Positions 53,075-64,000 of a stretch of DNA of 64,000 nucleotides are shown here, one piece after another. Each line of letters begins with the position of its first letter. Position 1 is the stretch's first letter. This DNA is from Vibrio inusitatus. Lineage in GTDB: Bacteria > Pseudomonadota > Gammaproteobacteria > Enterobacterales > Vibrionaceae. The position numbers and the translations under genes were made by a program. The DNA is taken from contig AP024878.1 of assembly GCA_024346935.1 (NCBI GenBank), positions 1,922,001 through 1,986,000 of the forward strand, in the 5' to 3' direction. Under the pieces are notes generated by a model. It was not told the origin of the DNA, did no database searches, and saw nothing but the letters and a program-made list of their open reading frames with translations.

Positions 53075-55120
53075 CTAGCTATTGGCGATGAATTGCCTTC
53101 GGTATTCTTCCATTTGATCTCGTTTGGCAGCCGCTTCTTCAAACTCAAGATTCTGTGCATGTTGGTACATCTCATTCTCTAGTTTGAGTATAAGCTTCTC
53201 CAACTCTTGCGGTGGCAATGTCTTATATTGCTCATCGCTTTCCGCTACCTTAGATAATGGCACAGCTTTGGACTTCTTATTGCCGCCCGCTTTGGCAACA
53301 CTTCCGAGTTCCATAATATCTTTGACACTTTTCTTAAGAGCTTGCGGTGTAATTCCATTGTCTTCATTGTACTGTTGCTGCTTCAAGCGTCGACGTTCTG
53401 TTTCACCTATCGCTTTGGCCATCGATTTAGTAATACGATCTCCATACAAGATAGCCTTACCTTCAAGGTTTCGTGCGGCGCGACCTATAGTCTGAATCAA
53501 CGAACGCTCTGAACGAAGGAAGCCTTCTTTATCGGCATCGAGAATGGCCACCAGCGACACTTCTGGCATGTCCAAACCTTCACGAAGTAAGTTAATACCC
53601 ACTAACACATCAAATTCACCCAAACGTAGGTCACGAATTATTTCGACCCGTTCTACAGTGTCCACATCCGAATGCAAATAACGAACCTTCACATCATGTT
53701 CGGTCAGGTATTCCGTTAAATCCTCGGCCATACGCTTGGTTAATGTGGTCACCAACACTCTTTCATCTTTGACGCTTCGAATGCGTATCTCCGACAATAA
53801 GTCATCGACTTGAGTACCTACGGGGCGCACCTCAATTTCTGGATCGAGTAAACCCGTTGGGCGAACAACCTGCTCTGCAATATCGTCGCCGGACATCTCT
53901 TTTTCATAGTCACTAGGCGTTGCCGAAACAAAGATGGTTTGAGGCGCTAAAGCTTCGAACTCGTCAAATTTTAGTGGGCGATTATCGAGAGCTGACGGTA
54001 AACGAAAACCAAATTCGACTAGAGTCTCTTTACGAGAACGGTCGCCTTTATACATAGCACCAATCTGCGGAACGGTGACGTGTGACTCATCAATAACCAA
54101 CAAACCGTCCGCCGGAAGATAATCAAACAAGGTCGGAGGCGGCTCGCCCTCTTCACGACCACTGAGATGCCTTGAATAGTTTTCTACTCCAGAGCAAAAT
54201 CCGAGTTCATTCATCATTTCTATATCGAATTGAGTACGCTGACTTATGCGCTGCTCTTCCAGTAATTTATTGTTATCAAGCAAATGTTTCTTGCGATCAA
54301 CAAGCTCATCTTTAATCTTCTCAATCGCTTCCAGCATTCGATCACGCGGTGTAACGTAGTGCGTTTTAGGATAGATGGTAAATCTGGGTAGATCTCTTTG
54401 GGTAACAGAGCCCGTCAGTGGATCAAAAATACTGATACAGTCTATTTCATCGTCAAACATTTCAATTCGTACTGCATCATGTTCAGATTCAGCAGGATAA
54501 ATATCAATCACCTCACCTCGTACACGAAACTGCCCACGCTCAAACGCCACATCATTTCTTGAATACTGCAATTCTGCTAGTCGGCGTAGGATATCTCTTT
54601 GATCCATTACATCGCCACGTCTAACGTGTAACATCATTTTAAGATAAGACTCAGGATCACCTAAACCGTAGATAGCAGAAACCGAAGCAACAATGATGGC
54701 ATCTTTGCGCTCTAGTAGCGCCTTTGTCGCTGACAACCTCATTTGTTCAATATGAGCATTCACCGAAGAGTCTTTCTCAATAAAGGTGTCAGTTGTGGGA
54801 ACGTATGCTTCAGGTTGATAATAATCGTAGTAAGAAACAAAGTACTCTACGGAATTATTAGGAAAGAATGCTTTCATCTCTCCATATAATTGAGCAGCCA
54901 AGGTTTTATTCGGCGCCAAAATGATGGCTGGTCGCTGTGCCTGTGCAATAACATTTGCCAACGAAAAGGTTTTCCCTGAACCTGTCACGCCCAATAAGGT
55001 TTGATGGGCTAGACCACTGTCCAATCCATCAAGCAATTGTTTAATCGCAGTAGGCTGGTCGCCCGAAGGTTGATAACTCGAAACCAAATCAAACGTTTTG
55101 GTGCTTTTTTCTTCATCCAC
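53075..55120 (-). CDS. uvrB: Excinuclease ABC subunit B
   Basis: 681 residues, nucleotide excision repair. Walker [14 protein letters not shown], the beta-hairpin [11 protein letters not shown], helicase motifs including DESH and QTIGRAARN, and a C-terminal UvrC-binding coiled coil ([24 protein letters not shown]). Length fits the family. No clear LexA box (CTGT, eight bases, ACAG) was seen just upstream, although the wider region has related words. Confidence 0.97.
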   Translation of the reverse strand: MDEEKSTKTFDLVSSYQPSGDQPTAIKQLLDGLDSGLAHQTLLGVTGSGKTFSLANVIAQAQRPAIILAPNKTLAAQLYGEMKAFFPNNSVEYFVSYYDYYQPEAYVPTTDTFIEKDSSVNAHIEQMRLSATKALLERKDAIIVASVSAIYGLGDPESYLKMMLHVRRGDVMDQRDILRRLAELQYSRNDVAFERGQFRVRGEVIDIYPAESEHDAVRIEMFDDEIDCISIFDPLTGSVTQRDLPRFTIYPKTHYVTPRDRMLEAIEKIKDELVDRKKHLLDNNKLLEEQRISQRTQFDIEMMNELGFCSGVENYSRHLSGREEGEPPPTLFDYLPADGLLVIDESHVTVPQIGAMYKGDRSRKETLVEFGFRLPSALDNRPLKFDEFEALAPQTIFVSATPSDYEKEMSGDDIAEQVVRPTGLLDPEIEVRPVGTQVDDLLSEIRIRSVKDERVLVTTLTKRMAEDLTEYLTEHDVKVRYLHSDVDTVERVEIIRDLRLGEFDVLVGINLLREGLDMPEVSLVAILDADKEGFLRSERSLIQTIGRAARNLEGKAILYGDRITKSMAKAIGETERRRLKQQQYNEDNGITPQALKKSVKDIMELGSVAKAGGNKKSKAVPLSKVAESDEQYKTLPPQELEKLILKLENEMYQHAQNLEFEEAAAKRDQMEEYRRQFIANS

Positions 55121-55302
55121 AATGCGTTACCTTCGCTTGAAATATTTTCATGAGTATTTATATCAATTTTATCACCAATAGTGCTAGCACTCGATTTTAA
55201 CATTTGCTATATTCTTCTCCCCTGAAAGAAAACCCTCTCTATTGTAACATCTAATTAACTCACAGCTTTTCCCCAGAATTTAGTCAATGGTTAATTTTTA
55301 GA

Positions 55303-55530
55303 TTATTTTTTGAACATACCTGAAACACCTATCACATCTTGTTGAAGCACGCATTTTTCACACAACTCCTTGTATTGCATGTACTTACAATAAACAATTA
55401 CACCAAGTAAAGTTATCGGTATGTTAATAAAATAAAGTTTCCCCAAACTCATCAACATACTTATCCACAAAATCAGTGGATAACTGTCACCAAGCCTTAA
55501 TGCAATTGGTCTCAACATTACCCACAGCAC
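55303..55530 (-). CDS. Possible small membrane protein
   Basis: 75 residues from a GTG, with two predicted membrane segments (PLILWISMLMSLGKLYF and IPITLLGVIVYCKYM) and two Cys residues (LCEKCVL). No family recognised and the ribosome site is weak. It could be spurious. An ATG 12 bases downstream is an alternative start. Confidence 0.35.
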   Translation of the reverse strand: MLWVMLRPIALRLGDSYPLILWISMLMSLGKLYFINIPITLLGVIVYCKYMQYKELCEKCVLQQDVIGVSGMFKK

Positions 55531-55569
55531 TTTCTGTATAATTTTTCCTAGAAATCTTCAGATTTAATA

Positions 55570-55598
55570 TTGACAGATAGAAGCCTTGTCAGTAATAT
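55570..55598 (+). promoter_or_regulatory. Promoter of tRNA-Asn
   Basis: TTGACA at 55570-55575, 17-base spacer, TAATAT at 55593-55598, then the GC-rich discriminator TCGCCTCGC, 21 bases before the tRNA. A strong stable-RNA promoter. Confidence 0.8.
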
Positions 55599-55618
55599 TC
55601 GCCTCGCTTTAGAGCAAT

Positions 55619-55694
55619 TCCCCCTTAGTTCAGTTGGTAGAACGGCGGACTGTTAATCCGTATGTCGCAAGTTCAAGTCTTGCAGGGGGAGCCA
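55619..55694 (+). tRNA. tRNA-Asn (GTT)
   Basis: 76-base tRNA with anticodon GTT and encoded CCA (TCCCCCTTAGTTCAGTTGG at the 5' end). All four arms pair. Confidence 0.97.
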
Positions 55695-55703
55695 AATTTT
55701 TTT

Positions 55704-55739
55704 AAAAAACCGTATCATGAAAGTGATGCGGTTTTTTTT
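55704..55739 (+). terminator. Terminator of tRNA-Asn
   Basis: AAAACCGTATCA / TGATGCGGTTTTTTTT stem-loop with T run, 9 bases after the tRNA. Confidence 0.88.
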
Positions 55740-55763
55740 CGTTTGGACTTTGTGTTTGGGTAA

Positions 55764-56735
55764 ATAGCTTCAAGCTGTCAGCTGATAGCTGATAGCTGTA
55801 AGAATTGTCATTCCCACATGCTTTTAGTGGGAATCTCGCAACGCACTCCCCTAAGATTACCGATAAAACGCCTCGGTAATGACTGTGTTTGAACTTAGAG
55901 CTTCAAGCTGTCAGCTAATAGCTCTAAGAAATATCATTCCCGCATGCTTCTAACGGGAATCTAGGAACGCACTCGCCCAAAGATTGCCGATAAAACACTT
56001 CAGCAATGACTGCATTTGAACTTGGAGCTTTAAGCTGTCAGTTGATAGCTGTAAGAAATGTCATTCCCGCATGTTTTTAGCGGGAATCTAGGAACGCACT
56101 CGCCCAAAGATTGCCGATAAAACACCTCGGCAATGACTGTGTTTGAACTTAGAGCTTCAAGCTGTCAGCTAATAGCTCTAAGAAATATCATTCCCGCATG
56201 CTTTTAACGGGAATCTAGGAACGCACTCGCCCAAAGATTGCCGATAAAACACCTCGGCAATGACGGTGTTTGAACTTGGAGCTTTAAGCTGTCAGCTGAT
56301 AGCTGTAAGAAATGTCATTCTCGCATGCTTTTAACGGGAATCTGGGAACGCACTCGCCCTAAGATTGCCGATAAAACACTTCGGCAATGACGGTGTTTGA
56401 ACTTGGAGCTTTAAGCTGTCAGCTGATAGCTGTAAAAAATGTCCTTCCCGCATACTTTTAGCAGGAATCTCGCAACGCACTCGCCCAAGACTGCCGATAA
56501 AACACCTCGGCAATGACGGTGTTTGAACTTGGAGCTTTAAGCTGTCAGCTGATAGCTGTAAGAAATGTCATTCTCGCATGCCTTTAGCGGGAATCTTGCA
56601 ACACACTCGCCCAAAGATTGCCTAAAAAACACTTCGGCAATGACTGCATTTAAACTTAGAGCTTTAAGCTGTCAGCTGATAGCTATAAGAAATGTCATTC
56701 CCGCATGCTTTTAGCGGGAATCTGGGAACGCATTA
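55764..56735. repeat. Eight tandem repeats of about 127 bp
   Basis: Unit starts, marked by AGCTGTCAGCT, are at 55773, 55906, 56033, 56160, 56287, 56414, 56540 and 56667, so the pitch is 133, 127, 127, 127, 127, 126 and 127 bp. Each unit has three palindromic parts: AGCTGTCAGCTGATAGCT, then ATTCCCGC and GCGGGAAT, then TTGCCGA and TCGGCAA. The copies differ by a few percent. The array holds no gene and lies between tRNA-Asn and the rsx operon. Confidence 0.93.
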
Positions 56736-56740
56736 ACTTA

Positions 56741-57024
56741 AATTTGCGTCATAATATAAAGACTTGCATTACAAAAACGTACAATCTACACACCATTCGT
56801 CCGCCCAAATGGGTAACCTAAGTCTCCACAAATAGTCATCAAATTTAAAACTAAACGACGTTATGGCACCTAACACCTCAATTTTATGTACTTTATTTGA
56901 AAAGAACTGCGTATAAACGACTATATTTTCTACAAATGTTCTAAATCCCTACAGATGTTGTGTTGTTATATACCTGACAAATTAGGATAATGTTCAGCTC
57001 GATCTGGGTGAGTAAAAAATTGGT
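56741..57024. other. rsx operon upstream region
   Basis: AT-rich region after the repeat array. A candidate promoter is TTGTTA at 56963-56968, 17-base spacer, GATAAT at 56986-56991, 34 bases before rsxA. No gene seen. Confidence 0.45.
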
Positions 57025-57606
57025 ATGACCGAATATCTTTTGTTGTTGATTGGTACCGTACTGGTCAACAACTTTGTGCTAGTTAAATTCTTGGGCTTGT
57101 GTCCATTTATGGGAGTCTCTAAAAAATTAGAGACGGCTATAGGTATGGGGCTAGCGACAACCTTTGTTCTGACCTTGGCATCAGTGTGTGCGTATTTAGT
57201 AGAAACCTATCTACTGCAACCGCTTGGCATCGAATACCTACGAACCATGAGTTTCATTCTGGTTATTGCTGTCGTAGTTCAGTTTACTGAGATGGTGGTG
57301 CACAAAACTAGCCCTACGTTATATCGACTGCTCGGGATTTTCATCCCACTGATCACCACAAACTGTGCAGTGCTGGGCGTAGCTTTGCTTAATGTTAATG
57401 AAAATCACAGTTTCGTAGAGTCCATCATCTATGGGTTTGGTGCAGCCGTTGGCTTCTCGATGGTGCTTATTCTATTTGCATCAATGCGCGAACGCATTGC
57501 AGCTTCCGATGTTCCAGTGCCTTTTAGAGGCGCCTCTATTGCAATGATCACTGCAGGCTTAATGGCTCTAGCATTTATGGGCTTTACAGGTTTGGTGAAG
57601 ATCTAA
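57025..57606 (+). CDS. rsxA: Electron transport complex subunit RsxA
   Basis: 193 residues, six membrane helices, RnfA/NqrE type ([44 protein letters not shown]). Part of the Rsx/Rnf complex, which moves electrons from NADH to ferredoxin or in reverse and, in enterics, keeps SoxR reduced. First gene of rsxABCDGE-nth. Confidence 0.97.
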   Translation: MTEYLLLLIGTVLVNNFVLVKFLGLCPFMGVSKKLETAIGMGLATTFVLTLASVCAYLVETYLLQPLGIEYLRTMSFILVIAVVVQFTEMVVHKTSPTLYRLLGIFIPLITTNCAVLGVALLNVNENHSFVESIIYGFGAAVGFSMVLILFASMRERIAASDVPVPFRGASIAMITAGLMALAFMGFTGLVKI

Positions 57607-58193
57607 TGGAAGCTATTCTTATCGCCGTTGTCGCCCTCGTGGCTCTTGCTGCTCTATTTGGCGGGTTACTTGGTTTTGCATCTATCCGCTTCAAAGTAGA
57701 AGCTGACCCGATCGTTGAACAAATTGACTCTATCTTGCCACAGACACAATGTGGTCAGTGTGGTTACCCAGGCTGTCGCCCTTATGCAGAGGCTATTGCT
57801 AACGGTGATGAGATCAACAAATGCCCTCCTGGTGGAGAAGCCACTATACAAAAACTGGCTGACCTTATGGGAGTTGATGTACCCGACTCAGCACACGATC
57901 TTTCCGATAATGTTAAAAAAGTCGCGTTTATACACGAAGACATGTGTATCGGCTGCACTAAATGTATTCAAGCTTGTCCCGTTGATGCCATTGTCGGGGG
58001 AACAAAGGCCATGCATACCATCATTGCGGACCAATGTACGGGCTGTGATCTCTGTGTTTCACCCTGCCCAACTGAATGCATTGAGATGATTCCGGTAAAA
58101 ACCACTCCGGATACTTGGAAATGGCAACTCGACACCATCCCAGTAGTTAATATCGATACCAATGTGCCAAGCACAACGACTGAGAATTCATAA
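57606..58193 (+). CDS. rsxB: Electron transport complex subunit RsxB
   Basis: 195 residues. An N-terminal membrane helix, a 4Fe-4S domain with CGQCGYPGC at about residue 47, and two ferredoxin-type motifs, [12 protein letters not shown] near residue 117 and [12 protein letters not shown] near 146. Overlaps rsxA by one base. Confidence 0.96.
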   Translation: MEAILIAVVALVALAALFGGLLGFASIRFKVEADPIVEQIDSILPQTQCGQCGYPGCRPYAEAIANGDEINKCPPGGEATIQKLADLMGVDVPDSAHDLSDNVKKVAFIHEDMCIGCTKCIQACPVDAIVGGTKAMHTIIADQCTGCDLCVSPCPTECIEMIPVKTTPDTWKWQLDTIPVVNIDTNVPSTTTENS

Positions 58194-58199
58194 CCGCCA

Positions 58200-60665
58200 A
58201 TGCTGTCACTTATTGAACAAATTCGCTCTGGCCATCTCTGGGATTTCCCTGGAGGCATTCATCCGCCAGAACATAAAGCACAATCTCTGACCCATAAAAT
58301 TGGGCGAGCTAATATTGCGAATGAGATAGTCATCCCAGTCAAACAACACATTGGTAAAGAAGGCGATCTACTGGTCAAAGTTGGAGACTTGGTATTAAAA
58401 GGCCAACCTCTCACTCAGTACCACACCAGTTTAAGCTTGCCAGTACATGCATCCACCTCTGGTATCGTCACTGCTATTGAGCCAAGAACAGGCTGCCATC
58501 CATCTGGGTTGCCAGAGCTTTCCATTGTTATCAAACCAGATAATAAAGATACGTGGATTGAACACAGTGGCACTCCCAATTATCAAGACCTAAACGCCGA
58601 AGATTTGGTCAATATCATCCGTCAATCTGGTATATCAGGTATGGGGGGCGCAGGCTTCCCAACGGCAAGAAAACTCCAGTCGGGTTTTGGCCGCACAGAT
58701 ATATTGATCATTAATGCCGCTGAGTGTGAGCCGTACATTACTGCCGATGACAGCCTAATGCGTGAATATGCAGAGCAAGTTATCCAAGGTATAGACATCT
58801 TAAGCCACATATTAAAGCCTAAGCTGTGCATTATTGGCATTGAAGATAACAAGCCTGAAGCAATCCAAGCCCTAAGTAAGGCTGGAGAGAATCATGATAT
58901 TGTCATTCGTGTCATTCCAACTAAGTATCCATCGGGCGGTGAGCGCCAATTAATCAAAGTTTTAACCAATAAAGAAGTGCCTTCAAGCGGACTGCCTGCA
59001 GACATAGGAATCATGGTGCAAAACGTCGGTTCTGCTTTTGCTGTGAAGCGAGCTGTCATAGATGGCGAGCCTTTGGTTGAGCGTGTAGTCACTATGACAG
59101 GCCGCAGTGTCAGCCAAGCGCAAAATCTGTGGGTGCCTATCGGGACTCCAGTACAATCTTTACTTGAGCAAGCACACTTTTCTCCTTGGAAAAAACAATC
59201 CGTTATTATGGGCGGGCCAATGATGGGCTTTACCTTGCCTCACACCGAGGTTCCTATCACTAAAACCAGTAACTGTATATTAGCTCCTGCGAAGAAAGAG
59301 TTAGAGTTCACTGCTGATGAAATGGCCTGCATTCGTTGTGGTCAATGTGCAGCGGCTTGTCCTGCTTCACTACTGCCGCAACAAATGTATTGGTACTCGA
59401 AAGATAAAGACCTCGAAAAGTGCGAAGAGTACAAAGTTAAAGACTGTATCGAATGTGGTGCTTGTGCCTATGTGTGCCCTAGTAACATCCCGTTAGTTAA
59501 CTACTTTCGTCAATCGAAAACAGAAATCAAAATTCAAGCAGCCGAAGCCGAAGCTGCTGAACGCGCTAAGGTTCGTTTTGAACAACGTAAAGAGCGCCTA
59601 GAGCGCGATAAAATCGAGCGCGAGCAGAAGTACAAAATAGCCGCAGAAAAACGTCGCAGTCAAATGAAAACTGAAGGCGGTGACGATGCTATTGCTGCTG
59701 CGATAGAAAGAGTTAAACAGAAAAAGACTGAAGGTCCTAAACCGGCAGTTGCGGCCGCGATTGCCAGAGCCAAAGCAAAGCAAGCTGAAGCACAACCAGA
59801 CAACGCTACTGAACCTGACAATTCTGAGATGCGAAAATTGCGTGAACAACGCAAGGAAGAAGCGCGTCTACGTCGCGAACAAAAAGCAGAAAATCAACCA
59901 AAAGCAGCAGGGACGAAAAGTGATGCTGTTGCGGCTGCTATTGCTCGCGCAAAAGCTAAAAAAGAACAAGTATCATCAACAAATTCGACAGATGTCGATG
60001 CGAAAACTGAAAAGCAAGATGCCGTGAAAGCAGCTATAGAAAGAGCTAAAGCACGCAAAGCCGCGCAAGCAAATATAGAGCCTCAAACTAGCAACACCAC
60101 AGAGTCTGATGATTCGAAGAAATCTGCTGTCGCTGCTGCAATTGCAAGAGCCAAAGCACGTAAAGCTCAGCAACAACAAACCGCTGACACTGAGCCTCAA
60201 ACTAGCGAGCCTGCAGAATCGGATGACCCGAAAAAATCCGCCGTCGCTGCTGCTATAGCACGAGCAAAAGCACGTAAAGCTCAGCAACAACAAACTGCTG
60301 ACACTGAGCCTCAAACTAGCGAGCCTGCAGAGTCAGACGACCCGAAAAAAGCAGCCGTCGCTGCTGCAATTGCACGAGCCAAAGCACGTAAAGCACAGCA
60401 ACAGCAAACCGCTGACACTGAGCCTCAAACTAGCGAGTCTGCAGAATCAGACGACCCGAAAAAAGCCGCCGTCGCTGCTGCTATAGCCCGAGCAAAAGCA
60501 CGCAAAGCTCAGCAACAACAAACCGCTGACACTGAGCCTCAAACTAGCGAATCTGTAGAGTCAGACGACCCAAAAAAAGCAGCCGTCGCTTCTGCTATAG
60601 CCCGAGCAAAAGCAAGAAAGGCGGCTCAACAAGCCGATAGCACTGACTCTAAGGAGAATAACTAG
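58200..60665 (+). CDS. rsxC: Electron transport complex subunit RsxC with long repeat tail
   Basis: 821 residues. The first 450 carry the RnfC fold with NADH and FMN binding ([29 protein letters not shown]) and two 4Fe-4S motifs, [12 protein letters not shown] near residue 377 and [12 protein letters not shown] near 416. A charged coiled-coil linker follows (about 450-560). The C-terminal part holds Ala/Lys/Arg-rich units of [15 protein letters not shown] type. Four or more 38-residue copies ([20 protein letters not shown], then a DTEPQTSE and SDDPKK end) repeat exactly every 114 bases from 60129. Copy number of such a tail can vary between strains. Confidence 0.95.
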   Translation: MLSLIEQIRSGHLWDFPGGIHPPEHKAQSLTHKIGRANIANEIVIPVKQHIGKEGDLLVKVGDLVLKGQPLTQYHTSLSLPVHASTSGIVTAIEPRTGCHPSGLPELSIVIKPDNKDTWIEHSGTPNYQDLNAEDLVNIIRQSGISGMGGAGFPTARKLQSGFGRTDILIINAAECEPYITADDSLMREYAEQVIQGIDILSHILKPKLCIIGIEDNKPEAIQALSKAGENHDIVIRVIPTKYPSGGERQLIKVLTNKEVPSSGLPADIGIMVQNVGSAFAVKRAVIDGEPLVERVVTMTGRSVSQAQNLWVPIGTPVQSLLEQAHFSPWKKQSVIMGGPMMGFTLPHTEVPITKTSNCILAPAKKELEFTADEMACIRCGQCAAACPASLLPQQMYWYSKDKDLEKCEEYKVKDCIECGACAYVCPSNIPLVNYFRQSKTEIKIQAAEAEAAERAKVRFEQRKERLERDKIEREQKYKIAAEKRRSQMKTEGGDDAIAAAIERVKQKKTEGPKPAVAAAIARAKAKQAEAQPDNATEPDNSEMRKLREQRKEEARLRREQKAENQPKAAGTKSDAVAAAIARAKAKKEQVSSTNSTDVDAKTEKQDAVKAAIERAKARKAAQANIEPQTSNTTESDDSKKSAVAAAIARAKARKAQQQQTADTEPQTSEPAESDDPKKSAVAAAIARAKARKAQQQQTADTEPQTSEPAESDDPKKAAVAAAIARAKARKAQQQQTADTEPQTSESAESDDPKKAAVAAAIARAKARKAQQQQTADTEPQTSESVESDDPKKAAVASAIARAKARKAAQQADSTDSKENN
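60129..60600 (+). repeat. 114-bp tandem repeats inside rsxC
   Basis: The word GTCGCTGCTGC (or a one-base variant) starts at 60129, 60243, 60357, 60471 and 60585, exactly 114 bases apart (38 codons), so each unit keeps the reading frame. Confidence 0.9.
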
Positions 60666-61714
60666 TGGCATTTTTTATCGCCAGTTCACCCCATACTCAA
60701 AAGCGTCGCTCTTTATCGACTATGATGCTTCTGGTCGCACTGTGTGCTATTCCAGGTATTTTGGCGCAAACCTACTTCTTTGGTTTTGGCACTCTAATTC
60801 AAGTACTGTTTGCTATCTTAGTGGCTTGGACATATGAGTCTCTCATCATGCTGGCTAGAGGGCGTTCTCCAATACAAGCGCTCCGTGACAATACTGCGCT
60901 CGTCACCGCTGTATTACTCGCCATTGCGATCCCCCCGCTTTCCCCTTGGTGGATCACCGTCATAGGTTTATTTTTTGCTATTGTCGTTGCAAAGCACCTC
61001 TACGGTGGAGTAGGACAGAACCTATTTAACCCGGCAATGGTCGCTTACGTAGTTTTGCTCATTTCGTTCCCAGTACAGATGACCAGCTGGTTAACTCCAG
61101 CACAAATCTCATCATCACCTGTGGGTGCGACCGATGCCCTATCGCTTATTTTTAGCGGTTACAACCTTGATGGTATGTCACTACAGCAGATCCGCACCGG
61201 AGTTGATGGGATCACCATGGCAACGCCACTCGATACCGTAAAAACCGGTCTTGGTAATGGTCAAACGCTTTCTGAAATCAATAATAGCCCTTTATTTTCA
61301 GGTATCGCAGGCTACGGATGGGAATGGATTAATGTCTTATTCCTTATTGGTGGATTGATAATGCTTAAGCTTCGCGTGATTCAATGGTACATCCCTGTAG
61401 GTGTGCTTAGCGGCGTATTCCTTACCAGCCTGATACTGTACATTATCGCCCCAGGTACACTAGGATCACCACTGTTCCAGTTATTTTCGGGGGCAACCAT
61501 GCTCGGCGCTTTCTTTATCGCAACAGACCCTGTCTCCGCTGCGACAACGATTAAAGGACGAGTGATTTTTGGTGGGTTAATCGGCGCACTGATCGTCATT
61601 ATCCGCTCCTTTGGCGGCTTTCCTGACGGCGTTGCTTTTGCGGTTATTATAGCCAACATGTGTGTACCGCTGATCGACTACTACACACAACCTAGAACCT
61701 ACGGTCACAAGTAA
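60665..61714 (+). CDS. rsxD: Electron transport complex subunit RsxD
   Basis: 349 residues, NqrB/RnfD type, about nine membrane helices. The flavinylation motif [15 protein letters not shown] near residue 275 carries the Thr that binds FMN covalently. Starts at GTG and overlaps the end of rsxC by one base. Confidence 0.95.
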   Translation: MAFFIASSPHTQKRRSLSTMMLLVALCAIPGILAQTYFFGFGTLIQVLFAILVAWTYESLIMLARGRSPIQALRDNTALVTAVLLAIAIPPLSPWWITVIGLFFAIVVAKHLYGGVGQNLFNPAMVAYVVLLISFPVQMTSWLTPAQISSSPVGATDALSLIFSGYNLDGMSLQQIRTGVDGITMATPLDTVKTGLGNGQTLSEINNSPLFSGIAGYGWEWINVLFLIGGLIMLKLRVIQWYIPVGVLSGVFLTSLILYIIAPGTLGSPLFQLFSGATMLGAFFIATDPVSAATTIKGRVIFGGLIGALIVIIRSFGGFPDGVAFAVIIANMCVPLIDYYTQPRTYGHK

Positions 61715-61718
61715 TATC

Positions 61719-62348
61719 ATGTTAAAAACCATACGACAAAACGGTTTAGTTCTCGCCATGTTCGCTTGCATCACAACAGGTGTGGTCTCTATCACCCATC
61801 TATTGACTGAGGATACGATCAAAGCGCAGCAAATCGCTCAGCTGCAAGGGCAGCTAAATCAAGTTATCCCTACAAATTTGCATGACAACGAACTTTACGC
61901 CAACTGCATCGACTTACAAAATGAAGTTTTAGGCACTCACGAAATTATGCCTGCTTATATTGCTACTATCGACGGTACGCCAACTTCAGTTGCAATTGAA
62001 ACTATCGCACCTGATGGTTACAACGGTTCGATTCGTGTATTGGTGGGTGTCGACCTGCAAGGCAAGGTGTTAGGTGCCCGAGTACTGTCGCATCAAGAAA
62101 CTCCTGGGCTTGGCGATAAAATTGATTTACGTGTATCGGATTGGATCTTGTCATTCACTAATCAAGAAATTACTGCAGACAATCAAGACAACTGGAAAGT
62201 ACGTAAGGATGGCGGGCAATTTGACCAGTTTACCGGTGCAACGATTACTCCTCGAGCTGTAGTGAAAGCCATCTACAACACAGGACTATACTTTACGCAA
62301 AATCAGGAAGATATCTTGAGTAACTCACCACAATGTGAGGTGAAATAA
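61719..62348 (+). CDS. rsxG: Electron transport complex subunit RsxG
   Basis: 209 residues with one N-terminal membrane helix and a periplasmic FMN-binding domain. The covalent FMN site is [10 protein letters not shown] near residue 171, and [12 protein letters not shown] is also conserved. Confidence 0.96.
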   Translation: MLKTIRQNGLVLAMFACITTGVVSITHLLTEDTIKAQQIAQLQGQLNQVIPTNLHDNELYANCIDLQNEVLGTHEIMPAYIATIDGTPTSVAIETIAPDGYNGSIRVLVGVDLQGKVLGARVLSHQETPGLGDKIDLRVSDWILSFTNQEITADNQDNWKVRKDGGQFDQFTGATITPRAVVKAIYNTGLYFTQNQEDILSNSPQCEVK

Positions 62349-63040
62349 TGTCAGAGAAGAAACTGTTATTAAAGAATGGTCTTTGGGATAACAATCCTGC
62401 CCTTGTCCAACTGCTTGGCCTCTGTCCACTACTAGCCGTATCAGCAACCGTGACCAACGCATTAGGTCTCGGCATAGCTACTTTGTTAGTATTAGTGGGA
62501 TCAAATCTAACCGTATCTCTTATTCGCAATCATGTACCTCAAGAGATCCGTTTGCCTATCTTTGTGATGATCATTGCAGCTCTGGTAACCTGCGTTCAAC
62601 TATTAATGAACGCCTACGCCTATGGCTTATACCTGTCTTTAGGCATTTTCATCCCTTTGATCGTAACCAACTGCATTATCATTGGTCGAGCCGAAGCCTA
62701 TGCCTCGAAGAATACACCTGCACTGGCTGTATTAGATGGTCTTTGGATGGGATTAGGAATGACTGCCGTACTCGTGGTTCTTGGTGCAATTCGAGAAATT
62801 CTCGGTAATGGTACACTTTTCGATGGCGCTGATTTGCTACTGGGTGATTGGGCAAGCGTATTGCGCATTCAAGTGTATCAGGTTGACAGTAACTTCCTAC
62901 TTGCGATGCTACCACCCGGTGCTTTTATCGGTGTGGGTTTCTTAATTGCTGGTAAGAACTGGATAGACAACTACCGAGCGCAACAAGCACCGAAGCATGA
63001 GAAACAGCAGATTGAACGGGCTCGTGTTACTAACAACTAA
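62348..63040 (+). CDS. rsxE: Electron transport complex subunit RsxE
   Basis: 230 residues, six membrane helices, RnfE/NqrD type ([37 protein letters not shown]). The inverted relative of RsxA. Overlaps rsxG by one base. Confidence 0.96.
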   Translation: MSEKKLLLKNGLWDNNPALVQLLGLCPLLAVSATVTNALGLGIATLLVLVGSNLTVSLIRNHVPQEIRLPIFVMIIAALVTCVQLLMNAYAYGLYLSLGIFIPLIVTNCIIIGRAEAYASKNTPALAVLDGLWMGLGMTAVLVVLGAIREILGNGTLFDGADLLLGDWASVLRIQVYQVDSNFLLAMLPPGAFIGVGFLIAGKNWIDNYRAQQAPKHEKQQIERARVTNN

Positions 63041-63061
63041 TCTTATTTAAAAACGGACTCA

Positions 63062-63697
63062 ATGAATAAAGATAAGCGTCGACTCATACTTGAGAGATTG
63101 CGTGAGGAAAACCCTCACCCAGAAACGGAACTCAACTGGAGCTCCCCTTTTGAATTACTGATAGCGGTATTATTATCGGCTCAAGCAACCGATGTCAGTG
63201 TTAATAAGGCAACCGACAAGCTGTATCCTGTCGCCAATACCCCGCAAGGCATACTAGATTTAGGTGTTGATGGCTTAAAGGAATACATAAAGACTATTGG
63301 TTTGTTCAATTCAAAGGCAGAAAACACCATCAAGACCTGTAAGATATTACTTGAACAACATGGTGGTGAAGTCCCTGAAAATAGAGAAGCTCTTGAAGCC
63401 CTACCGGGCGTCGGAAGAAAGACAGCTAATGTGGTTCTCAATACTGCATTTGGTTGGCCGACTATTGCGGTTGATACACATATCTACCGGGTTTCGAATC
63501 GCACCAAGTTTGCCATGGGTAAAACCGTAGATGATGTTGAACAAAAGCTACTCAAGGTTGTGCCAAAAGAGTTCAAGCTAGATGTGCATCATTGGCTAAT
63601 TCTCCACGGTCGTTACACCTGTATTGCTCGCAACCCACGTTGTGGCAGTTGCATGATAGAAGACTTGTGCGAGTACAAAGATAAGGATATCGATTAA
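63062..63697 (+). CDS. nth: Endonuclease III
   Basis: 211 residues. Bifunctional DNA glycosylase and AP lyase for oxidised pyrimidines. Helix-hairpin-helix with the catalytic Lys at about residue 120 (LPGVGRKTANVV), catalytic Asp in AVDTHIYRV, and the C-terminal 4Fe-4S motif C-X6-C-X2-C-X5-C (CIARNPRCGSCMIEDLC). Follows rsxE by 21 bases, the standard gammaproteobacterial order. Confidence 0.97.
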   Translation: MNKDKRRLILERLREENPHPETELNWSSPFELLIAVLLSAQATDVSVNKATDKLYPVANTPQGILDLGVDGLKEYIKTIGLFNSKAENTIKTCKILLEQHGGEVPENREALEALPGVGRKTANVVLNTAFGWPTIAVDTHIYRVSNRTKFAMGKTVDDVEQKLLKVVPKEFKLDVHHWLILHGRYTCIARNPRCGSCMIEDLCEYKDKDID

Positions 63698-63733
63698 AAC
63701 TACTCTCCATTTCACAAATAATAAGGATCAATC

Positions 63734-64000
63734 ATGTCTCAAGGCCGCGTATTACACACCATGCTTCGCGTGGGTGATTTAGATAAGTCTATCGAGTTCT
63801 ATACCAAAGTAATGGGTATGGAACTATTGCGTAAGAACGAAAACAAAGAATACCAATACACTCTTGCCTTTGTCGGCTTTGGCGACGAATCACAAGGTGC
63901 AGTCATTGAACTGACCTACAACTGGGGCACAACAGAGTACGATCTTGGCGATGCTTTTGGCCACGTCGCTATTGGGTATGAGGATATCTATGCTACTTGT
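63734..64000 (+). CDS. gloA: Lactoylglutathione lyase (glyoxalase I), partial
   Basis: The first 89 residues are visible; the gene runs off the window. The start ([19 protein letters not shown]) and the [15 protein letters not shown] and ELTYNWG segments are those of nickel-type glyoxalase I, which turns the methylglyoxal-glutathione adduct into lactoylglutathione. Metal ligands expected at His8 (LHTMLRV) and Glu59 or so (IELTYNWG). Confidence 0.95.
   Translation, partial: MSQGRVLHTMLRVGDLDKSIEFYTKVMGMELLRKNENKEYQYTLAFVGFGDESQGAVIELTYNWGTTEYDLGDAFGHVAIGYEDIYATC

Noticed and set aside
55764..56735. CRISPR array
   Set aside because: The units are long, nearly identical end to end and have no unique spacers. 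No cas genes lie nearby.

Overview
The window looks like chromosome 1 of a marine Vibrio or a close relative in the Vibrionaceae. It carries the luxO-luxU quorum-sensing relay, the rsxABCDGE-nth operon, the ybaZ/ybaY/tesB genes beside the signal recognition particle RNA gene ffs, a five-copy tRNA-Tyr array, and integron attC sites of the V. parahaemolyticus type. I cannot name the species.

Region 1 (1-11.6 kb) is a carbohydrate-uptake locus. Eight genes on the minus strand encode a GH88 unsaturated glucuronyl hydrolase, a DUF2264 protein, an Opp-type ABC transporter (two permeases, two ATPases, one binding protein) and a LamB-like porin. A LacI-type regulator is divergent, and three copies of a 9-bp motif (AAGTGAGAT) lie between it and the operon. 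The layout suggests import and cleavage of unsaturated uronic-acid oligosaccharides made by a lyase encoded elsewhere.

Region 2 (11.6-21.5 kb) is a layered mosaic island, AT-rich in appearance. It holds a tRNA-Ser 3' fragment with a truncated integrase, a decayed IS630 element, an OafA-type acyltransferase with an SGNH domain, a small HTH-membrane protein behind four 10-bp iterons, two attC sites with a GNAT cassette but no integron integrase, an IS110/IS1111-type element with a candidate guide (bridge) RNA, and a complete tyrosine recombinase next to ffs. Both integrases have the same feature: two 10-bp direct repeats 13 bp apart ending at the start codon.

Region 3 (21.5-36 kb) is housekeeping backbone: ffs, a membrane protein, an alkyltransferase-like protein, YbaY, TesB, PutP, an Lrp-type regulator divergent from a PLP enzyme, a FAN1-like VRR-NUC nuclease, DUF1244, an outer-membrane protein, an AlkA-like glycosylase and an RND efflux pair.

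Region 4 (36-47 kb) starts with five nearly identical tRNA-Tyr genes. A fossil tandem duplication follows: a tRNA-Tyr 3' fragment with terminator, the 5' end of a yqjG-like gene and the 3' end of oppF each occur twice. An Omp85-type gene sits in the decayed copy. The oppABCDF operon comes next.

Region 5 (47-64 kb) holds moaABCDE behind a Moco RNA leader, a YvcK-family gene, luxU-luxO, uvrB, tRNA-Asn, eight 127-bp tandem repeats, rsxABCDGE-nth and the start of gloA. RsxC has a C-terminal tail of 38-residue repeats.
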